Below, one piece after another: positions 15,875 to 21,069 of a stretch of DNA of 21,069 nucleotides (position 1 is the stretch's first letter; the number at the start of each line of letters is the position of its first letter). This stretch comes from Competibacteraceae bacterium UBA3908 (lineage in GTDB: Bacteria > Pseudomonadota > Gammaproteobacteria > Competibacterales > Competibacteraceae), in the NCBI GenBank assembly GCA_002391525.1, contig DGFE01000067.1:1-21069 (forward strand). The letters are read 5' to 3'. Both the position numbers and the translations under genes were made by a program. Below the pieces are notes generated by a model. That model did not search any database, was not told the DNA's origin, and saw nothing but the letters and a program-made list of their open reading frames with translations.

Positions 15875-17608
15875 ATGAAATCCGCAAGCCGTAAAGGGAT
15901 CGGTTCGCCATGCCGGCGTCTGGCGTTCCTGTGGCCGTTCATGCCGGGAGCGCTGCTGGCGGGGTTCTGCTGGTCCTGTTGGGCGCAGGAAGTCGACGAC
16001 AGGCCGGGAGCATGGCGGATAACCCCGCGGCTCGGTATCGGCGCCACCTACTCCGACAACATCAATCTGGCGCCAGCCAACGAGGCGGAAGACGATCTGG
16101 TCTTGCAGGTCGATCCCGGCGTTTCGGTGCGCAAGCGGGGTGGTCGGCTCGATCTCCGGCTGGATTACACGGCGCGAGGGTTGCTGTACGCCAACAATGG
16201 CGATGCGAACGAGCTCAATAATGAGCTGCTGGCGTTCGGAACCGCCGAGCTTTATGACAAGCATTTGTTTCTGGATGCCTACGGTTCGATCTCGCAAGTG
16301 CCGGTGACTTCCGGTGGCCGAACCGATGCCGGCAGCCTGGGGGCGGGCGGCGCGTCTCCCGGCCTGGAGCTTTTCAACGACGTGGATTTTGGATTGCCCG
16401 GCGCCGCCGGATTGTTCAATTTTGCCGATGTCTTCAGCGACATCGCGCTGACCAACAATCAGGCGACCGCGCATCGCTTCGGCATCAGCCCTTACTGGCG
16501 CCAGACCTTTGGCGGGTGGGTCGATCTGTCGCTGCGTTATCGTTACGACGACGTGTTCTACGACGACGAAGAAGACGACATCGATGACCAGCAACCCGAC
16601 CGGCAAGTCAGCACTTCCGACAGCCAGACCCATACCATCGAACTCAATCTTGCCAACGGCCGTCGCTCCGACCGGTTGCAATGGACTCTCGATTATTTTT
16701 ATCAGCGGCAGGAGCAGGATGAAGAGAGTACGACTGATGTCACGGATAACGGCGACGACCGACGGGAGAGCGTGGTTGGCCAGCTGAATTATCGGCTGAA
16801 CAGACGCTGGGCGCTGCTGGCGGAAGCGGGTTACGAAGACAACCAGGTAGCCGATTTTGAAAATAGCCGCGATGGCGCCTACTGGGGGCTGGGCGCGATG
16901 TGGTCGCCCAATCGCTTTGTCGAGCTGAAAGGATTGTACGGCCCGGACCTCAACGAAATGGCGTTGCGCTGGAATCCGTCCGTTCGTACCAATCTCGAAA
17001 TCAGCCGCCGCGATCAGGATGTGGGAGTCGATCCTGGCGTGCGCTGGCAGGGATTGTTCAGCCACCGGACCCGCCGTAGCACCTGGTCGGCGAGCTACAT
17101 CGACGAGGTGACCAATAACCAGCAGTTGCTGGGCAGCGGGCTGCTCGGCGTCGGCCCGGATGGTCAGCCGCTGCCCCTGGACGAACAGGGCCAGGTGGTG
17201 CTTGACGAGGGGCCGTTCGGGCTGAGCGACCGGAATTTTCGGCGTAAGCGTTTCGATGCCGGAGTAATCTATCGGCGCGGCCCTACCGGTTTACTGGTCA
17301 GCGTCTTCAACGAGGATCGCGAAGGCCAGGATCCCGCGTCCGATGAGAGTACCCAGGGCGCCAGCGCGCTGTGGACCTGGCGGTTCGCGCCGCGTACCGC
17401 TTCGTTTCTCGGCGCCGGCTGGGGGCATGACGACCTCAGCGAGGATCGGCAGAACGATTACTGGGTGTCGATTATCGGGCTGGCGCGGGTGTTCACCCCG
17501 GATTCGGGCGGCTTGATCAGTTACCGCTACTACCGGAACGACGCCGACCCCGCCGAACAGGGGTTTCGCGAAAACCGGTTCAATATTCGCTTCAACATGC
17601 AATTTTGA
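15875..17608 (+). CDS. PEP-CTERM system-associated outer-membrane beta-barrel protein (TIGR03016-like)
   Basis: This 577-residue protein begins with a basic, then hydrophobic N-terminus (RRLAFLWPFMPGALLAGFCWS), a probable signal peptide cut near CWAQ-E. The rest alternates aromatic and polar residues in repeated beta-strand patterns (PRLGIGATYSDNINLAP, LDLRLDYTARGLLY, GGWVDLSLRYRYDDVFY), and the last residues NRFNIRFNMQF end in phenylalanine, as in outer-membrane barrels. The opening TYSDNINLAP and the position between autokinase and ATPase match the PEP-CTERM-associated outer-membrane family. Its exact role is unknown; a part in polymer passage or surface attachment is inferred. One loop at about residues 225-238 is very acidic. 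ATG 15875 is chosen because it gives a plausible signal peptide; an in-frame TTG at 15848 is less likely. Confidence 0.85.
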   Translation: MKSASRKGIGSPCRRLAFLWPFMPGALLAGFCWSCWAQEVDDRPGAWRITPRLGIGATYSDNINLAPANEAEDDLVLQVDPGVSVRKRGGRLDLRLDYTARGLLYANNGDANELNNELLAFGTAELYDKHLFLDAYGSISQVPVTSGGRTDAGSLGAGGASPGLELFNDVDFGLPGAAGLFNFADVFSDIALTNNQATAHRFGISPYWRQTFGGWVDLSLRYRYDDVFYDDEEDDIDDQQPDRQVSTSDSQTHTIELNLANGRRSDRLQWTLDYFYQRQEQDEESTTDVTDNGDDRRESVVGQLNYRLNRRWALLAEAGYEDNQVADFENSRDGAYWGLGAMWSPNRFVELKGLYGPDLNEMALRWNPSVRTNLEISRRDQDVGVDPGVRWQGLFSHRTRRSTWSASYIDEVTNNQQLLGSGLLGVGPDGQPLPLDEQGQVVLDEGPFGLSDRNFRRKRFDAGVIYRRGPTGLLVSVFNEDREGQDPASDESTQGASALWTWRFAPRTASFLGAGWGHDDLSEDRQNDYWVSIIGLARVFTPDSGGLISYRYYRNDADPAEQGFRENRFNIRFNMQF

Positions 17609-17614
17609 ATCCCG

Positions 17615-18715
17615 ATGTATATCGACTACTACGGTTTCAGCGCCAAACCCTTTCAGTTGAGCCCCGATCCGCGGTTTTTCTTCGGCAGCCGGGTTCATAC
17701 GCGAGCGCTCGCCTATTTGCGCTACGGGTTGAGTCAGGGCGAGGGATTCATCGTGATCACCGGCGGCATTGGCACGGGCAAGACCACTTTGGTCAAGAAC
17801 CTGTTTCAGGAACTCGATTCCAGCCAGGTAATCGCCGCCCAGTTGGTGACGACTCAGCTGGAGGCTGACGAATTACTGCGCAGCGTGTTGGCCGCGTTCG
17901 GCCTGCCCTACGAGGAGGCAGGCAAGGCGGTGCTGCTCAAGCACTTCGAGGATTTTCTGCGCAGCCACGCCCGGCATGGCCGACGGGTGCTGCTGGTGGT
18001 GGACGAGGCGCAGAATCTGCCTTCCAGATCCCTGGAAGAGTTGCGCATGCTCTCGAATTTTCAGATTGCCGAGACGCCGCTGTTGCAAAGTTTTCTGCTG
18101 GGACAAGAGGAATTTCGCCATACCCTGCAAGAGCCCGGTATGGAACAACTGCGGCAACGGGTGATCGCCTCCTGCCATCTTACGCCTCTTGGCGAAACGG
18201 AAACCCGCGATTACATCGAGCATCGATTGCACGTGGTCGGTTGGCAGGGGGTACAACCCCGCTTCGCGGCGGATGCCTACCCGGCCATCTATCGGTTCAC
18301 GCAGGGAGTTCCCCGCTTGGTGAACATCTTTTGCGACCGGCTGCTGCTGTATGGATTCCTGGAAGAATTGCGGGATTTTTCCGTGGATGCCGTCGAGGCG
18401 GTTGGCCTGGAGATGAACCAGGGCGGCGAGGGTAGTACTCAAGGTACGGCGGGCGGTGGTCGTTCGCTGCTGCGCGTGAGCCATGCGATGGAGCAGCGAC
18501 TGACGGAATTGGAAGAGGCTATGGAAACGCTGCTGCAACATCCCGAGTGGCAGGATGCACAGTTGGAGCGCATGGAACGGCGTATTCTGCAGCTGGAGCC
18601 GTCGGTCCGGGTCCTGAGACGGCAACTTGCCGATGTGATGCGGCGCATGGAGGACAAATTGTCGGAGGATAAAGCGGCGGATGAGACCAAGGCCGAAGAG
18701 CAGTCGCTGTCCTAG
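17615..18715 (+). CDS. XrtA/PEP-CTERM system-associated ATPase (ExeA-like AAA)
   Basis: This 366-residue ExeA/GspA-like AAA ATPase opens MYIDYYGFSAKPFQLSPDP, the hallmark of the PEP-CTERM-associated ATPase family. Walker A GGIGTGKTT is at 50-58 (with the preceding VIT strand), Walker B LLVVDEAQ at about 126-133, the sensor-like LLGQEEFR at 161-168 and an arginine-finger region QLRQRV at 178-183. The final 90 residues form a predicted coiled coil rich in Glu, Arg and Leu (MEQRLTELEEAMETLLQH and RMERRILQLEPSVRVL). It starts six bases after the outer-membrane gene and is surely in the same operon. Its role in exopolysaccharide export is not established; it may remodel a cell-envelope partner. 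The usual following genes (deacetylase, FemAB-like protein, exosortase) are absent. Confidence 0.93.
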   Translation: MYIDYYGFSAKPFQLSPDPRFFFGSRVHTRALAYLRYGLSQGEGFIVITGGIGTGKTTLVKNLFQELDSSQVIAAQLVTTQLEADELLRSVLAAFGLPYEEAGKAVLLKHFEDFLRSHARHGRRVLLVVDEAQNLPSRSLEELRMLSNFQIAETPLLQSFLLGQEEFRHTLQEPGMEQLRQRVIASCHLTPLGETETRDYIEHRLHVVGWQGVQPRFAADAYPAIYRFTQGVPRLVNIFCDRLLLYGFLEELRDFSVDAVEAVGLEMNQGGEGSTQGTAGGGRSLLRVSHAMEQRLTELEEAMETLLQHPEWQDAQLERMERRILQLEPSVRVLRRQLADVMRRMEDKLSEDKAADETKAEEQSLS

Positions 18716-18752
18716 GCCGTAAGGCGCAGTCCGACGATCACCGCCAGTCTGC

Positions 18753-18771
18753 CGCGCAACCTCGTTGCGCG
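18753..18771. other. Stem-loop between convergent genes
   Basis: CGCGCAAC (18753-18760) pairs perfectly with GTTGCGCG (18764-18771) around the loop CTC. It lies in the 90-bp gap between the convergent ends of the ATPase gene and the tssB-tssC-like gene, a normal place for a shared terminator. There is no T-run on either side, so it is at best an atypical terminator or a 3'-end protecting hairpin. Confidence 0.5.
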
Positions 18772-18805
18772 AATTGCCAAACGGGTTAAATCTCTCTTCC
18801 GTCGG

Positions 18806-20329
18806 CTACGCCCGGAGACCCGCCAGCGGCGCGGGCGGATCGGCCAGCGACTGCAACCGCGCCAACCGCACGGCATTGTGCTGGCGATATCCGAGAAGCG
18901 GCATGAAGCCCCGCGCCAGAATGCCTTGTACCGCGCGTTCGCCCAGCAGCGTTTCGGTATCCGGTTGCATCACCCGTTCCCCGGAATCCTCGTAAACATG
19001 GGCGGGCAGATTGTCGAGTTCCAGGGCAGCGCCAGGACCTCCATCCCAGCCGCCTTCAACCAGGGCCGCCGCAATCAGCCGAGCGCAGACGAAGGCCGGA
19101 TTGCCCCAGAGATAGGCGCCGGGGTCGCAGCCACCCGGCATCTCCTCGAAGGCGAACTGTTCGACCGGGTCGGTTTTAGGGCCGTAGGGCAGCCGCAGCA
19201 GGACGCGCGGCAGCGCCAGTCCGAGCCAGGGCGCGACCGCGCTGGCCCGCAACAGTCGCCAGTTTTGCTCGTCATCGGTCGGTAGCGACGCCCACGAGGC
19301 CGGGTCGGCCAAGGCCACCGCCGATGCGCAACCCAGCGCGGCCGGCGCAGCGGCGGCCAGGAAAGGACCGCCGGCATGAGCGGCCAGGGTTCCCAGCATC
19401 GCCAGCAGGGCGATGTCCTCGGGCGTGGCGCCGAAGCTGAAGTCGCCGATCAGCAATGACCAGGGCTGCCCGTCGTGCAGGCGGACTTCGCGGTCGATCA
19501 GCAGCGTATAAAGACTGGTGGCTGCCGGATCGCCGGCGGCCGTGCGCAAGTCGAACAGCAATTCCTGGCGGGTGACATCGAGCAGATCGACTCGCGCGAC
19601 CGCGCTGTCCAGATTGGCGACCAGGCTATGAACGCCGCGCCAGGCGGCTTCCAGAGCCTGGAACGCCGGATGATGCAACAGCGCGCGCATTTGTTCACCG
19701 ATTGCGGTATCCACCGCGGCGACCCAGGCCGGCTGACGCGGGTCGGTGTGGACGATGTGAGGCTGGACGATAGCTTGCAACAGCGTGTTGATGGCGGCCG
19801 TTCCCGGCTCGGCCGGTCGCGTCGGGGGGTGGCCGGGCGCCTTCCCCAGCAGGCGTTCGAACAGAGCGGCGTCGGTTTCCACGGTGGTGGATGGTTCGGG
19901 CTTGGCCGGTTCCGGCGGCGCCGGCGGGGGGCTGAGTTCGGCGACCGCCTGAGCGAAACTGGCCGGATTGAGCAGACGGGCGCGGGCGCGGCGCAGGGCT
20001 TGGAATATCTCCAGGCGTTGATAGAGGGCATCCGGATGAAAATCGTCGAGCCGCGCAAAGCTGATCGTCAGGGCCGCGCCACCCGTTTCGGCGCCCAACG
20101 GCAGTCGCAGTTTCGGCGCCAGTCGGGCCATGACCGCGTTCAGGTTATCCACGTCGACGGTCAGCAGCGGGCGGCTGGCCAGGTCCACCATGACGTTGGG
20201 CGCTTCCCGCTGGCTGCGGCCACTGAAATCGGCCATGAGCAGAATCCGCAGCGGTATCCCCGGATCGCGGCGGGTTGCGGGCGGGACGGACATGGGCAAA
20301 GTGAACTGGAATTCCATTCGGCCTGGCAT
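18806..20329 (-). CDS. Type VI secretion TssB-TssC fusion protein, TssC C-terminus missing
   Basis: This 507-residue protein joins both sheath subunits of the type VI secretion tail. Residues about 5-130 resemble TssB (VipA): IPLRILLMADFSGRS, then VDVDNLNAVMARLAPKLRL and FARLDDFHPDALYQRL. A proline-rich linker (about 132-150, SPPPAPPEPAKPEPS) leads to a TssC (VipB)-like part with LLHHPAFQALEAAWRGVHSL, LLIGDFSFGATPEDIALL, LPRVLLRLPYGPKTDPVEQF and YLWGNPAFVCARL. It ends at RGFMPLLGYRQHNAVRL, where normal TssC continues for roughly 110-120 residues to its conserved sheath-forming end. Only 90 bases separate it from the next gene, so no missing piece lies downstream. It could be a specialised sheath-related protein rather than the main sheath subunit. 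The ATG at 20329 has GGAGA about ten bases upstream; ATG 20317 is an alternative. vgrG is divergent. Confidence 0.85.
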   Translation of the reverse strand: MPGRMEFQFTLPMSVPPATRRDPGIPLRILLMADFSGRSQREAPNVMVDLASRPLLTVDVDNLNAVMARLAPKLRLPLGAETGGAALTISFARLDDFHPDALYQRLEIFQALRRARARLLNPASFAQAVAELSPPPAPPEPAKPEPSTTVETDAALFERLLGKAPGHPPTRPAEPGTAAINTLLQAIVQPHIVHTDPRQPAWVAAVDTAIGEQMRALLHHPAFQALEAAWRGVHSLVANLDSAVARVDLLDVTRQELLFDLRTAAGDPAATSLYTLLIDREVRLHDGQPWSLLIGDFSFGATPEDIALLAMLGTLAAHAGGPFLAAAAPAALGCASAVALADPASWASLPTDDEQNWRLLRASAVAPWLGLALPRVLLRLPYGPKTDPVEQFAFEEMPGGCDPGAYLWGNPAFVCARLIAAALVEGGWDGGPGAALELDNLPAHVYEDSGERVMQPDTETLLGERAVQGILARGFMPLLGYRQHNAVRLARLQSLADPPAPLAGLRA

Positions 20330-20445
20330 GGCGCTGGCTCTCCGGGACGATGAACGATACTCAAAGTCTAGTGCGGCCTGGACGACTTTGACGATTCGCG
20401 GATCGCCGCTTTTTTGCGAAGGTTTACTGCTAAACTCAAAACAGG

Positions 20446-20460
20446 GCTGCCTCTGGCAGC
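20446..20460 (+). other. Small hairpin in the vgrG leader
   Basis: GCTGCC (20446-20451), loop TCT and GGCAGC (20455-20460) form a perfect 6-bp stem ending 21 bases before the vgrG ATG. The rest of the 152-bp divergent gap (20330-20481) shows no promoter I could place with confidence. A translational or mRNA-stability role is possible but unproven. Confidence 0.4.
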
Positions 20461-20481
20461 GGGGATGCGGAGTCTGGAAAC

Positions 20482-21069
20482 ATGGCGACCACTCAAAAAC
20501 ACCGGATGATCGCCGCCAACAGCGTATTGGGAGAGGACGTGCTGTTGGTTGGGCGCATGACGGCTACCGAGCAACTGGGCCAGTTGTTCGAGTTCGAACT
20601 GGAATTGTTCAGCGAGCGGACCGACATCGTCCTGACGGATGTGCTCGGTACAAACATGACGGTTCGCTTGGAGCTCCCCTACCAGCGGGGAACCCGCTAC
20701 TTCAACGGGATCGTCACCCGCTTCGGTTACGAGGGAACCCGCGGCTTGCGTTACGGAGTCTATCACGCCGTCATGAGCCCTTGGCTGTGGTTTCTGACCC
20801 GCACCTCCGATTGCCGGATTTTCCAGAACAAAACGGTTCCCGACATCATCAAGGGCGTTTTCCGGGAGCAGGGCTTCACCGATTTCAAGGATGCCCTGAG
20901 CGGCAGCTATCGCGAGTGGGAGTACTGCGTACAGTACCGGGAGACGGATTTCAACTTCGTCAGCCGGCTGATGCAGCAGGAAGGCATTTATTATTACTTC
21001 ACTCACGAAAACGGCAAGCATACCCTGGTGCTTGCCGATGGCTACAGTTCGCACGGCACGTTTCCAGGC
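20482..21069 (+). CDS. vgrG: VgrG, type VI secretion tip protein (3' truncated)
   Basis: An open frame of 196 codons runs from ATG 20482 to the window edge without a stop. It encodes the N-terminal gp27-like part of VgrG (TssI), the trimeric spike that tips the secreted Hcp tube and carries or recruits effectors. Recognisable blocks are LGQLFEFELELFSE near the start, RYFNGIVTRFGYEG, the core YHAVMSPWLWFLTRTSDCRIFQNKTVPDII (about residues 95-124), and YCVQYRETDFNFVSRLMQQEGIYYYF near the end. The gp5-like needle and any C-terminal effector domain lie beyond the window. GGAG at 20469-20472 is a suitable Shine-Dalgarno. It is divergent from the TssB-TssC-like gene, which supports a type VI locus continuing to the right. 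Confidence 0.93.
   Translation, partial: MATTQKHRMIAANSVLGEDVLLVGRMTATEQLGQLFEFELELFSERTDIVLTDVLGTNMTVRLELPYQRGTRYFNGIVTRFGYEGTRGLRYGVYHAVMSPWLWFLTRTSDCRIFQNKTVPDIIKGVFREQGFTDFKDALSGSYREWEYCVQYRETDFNFVSRLMQQEGIYYYFTHENGKHTLVLADGYSSHGTFPG

Noticed and set aside
14741..17065. A 774-codon open frame antisense to the exopolysaccharide genes
   Set aside because: It lies opposite genes with clear family motifs and has no coherent domain, signal or context of its own.
20368..21054. A 228-codon - strand open frame opposite vgrG
   Set aside because: The + strand encodes clear VgrG sequence through to the window edge; the antisense frame has no recognisable product.

Overview
The window is about 21 kb of GC-rich, densely coding DNA from a gammaproteobacterium. 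The order hflK-hflC-yjeT-hisZ-purA-tRNA-Leu-rnr-rlmB is the conserved gammaproteobacterial neighbourhood, close to the pseudomonad form with hisZ before purA and a tRNA-Leu before rnr, and with no nsrR. An XrtA/PEP-CTERM-type exopolysaccharide cluster and type VI secretion genes suggest an environmental biofilm or floc former. A Competibacteraceae-like organism would fit, but that is a weak inference. The first 19 bases are a Nextera transposon mosaic end, so the left edge is an artificial contig end. The right edge cuts through vgrG.

Region 1 (20-7908, + strand) is housekeeping: truncated hflK and hflC (regulators of FtsH), the small membrane protein YjeT/DUF2065, hisZ (histidine biosynthesis), purA (AMP synthesis), then rnr and rlmB (RNA decay and 23S rRNA methylation). 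Between purA and rnr, on the opposite strand, lies a tRNA-Leu(CAG) gene with a consensus sigma-70 promoter. One terminator hairpin appears to end both purA and the tRNA.

Region 2 (7940-12398, - strand) is a three-gene operon: a LolD/MacB-type ABC ATPase, an 834-residue FtsX-type permease whose start overlaps the ATPase stop, and an AttH/CrtC-like lipocalin-fold protein. A REP-like inverted-repeat element separates it from rlmB and supplies its last stop codon.

Region 3 (12624-18715, + strand) is a five-gene XrtA-type exopolysaccharide export operon: outer-membrane export lipoprotein, Wzz-type chain-length determinant, BY-type tyrosine autokinase, outer-membrane beta-barrel protein and ExeA-like ATPase. 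It is divergent from region 2 across a 225-bp gap that holds a perfect 15-bp palindrome. The exosortase, glycosyltransferases and the rest of a typical locus are not here.

Region 4 (18806-21069) is type VI secretion: a single protein combining a TssB-like and a TssC-like part but lacking the usual TssC C-terminus, and, divergently, the 5' part of vgrG. The TssB-TssC fusion is the most unusual protein in the window. I saw no CRISPR array, insertion sequence or prophage.
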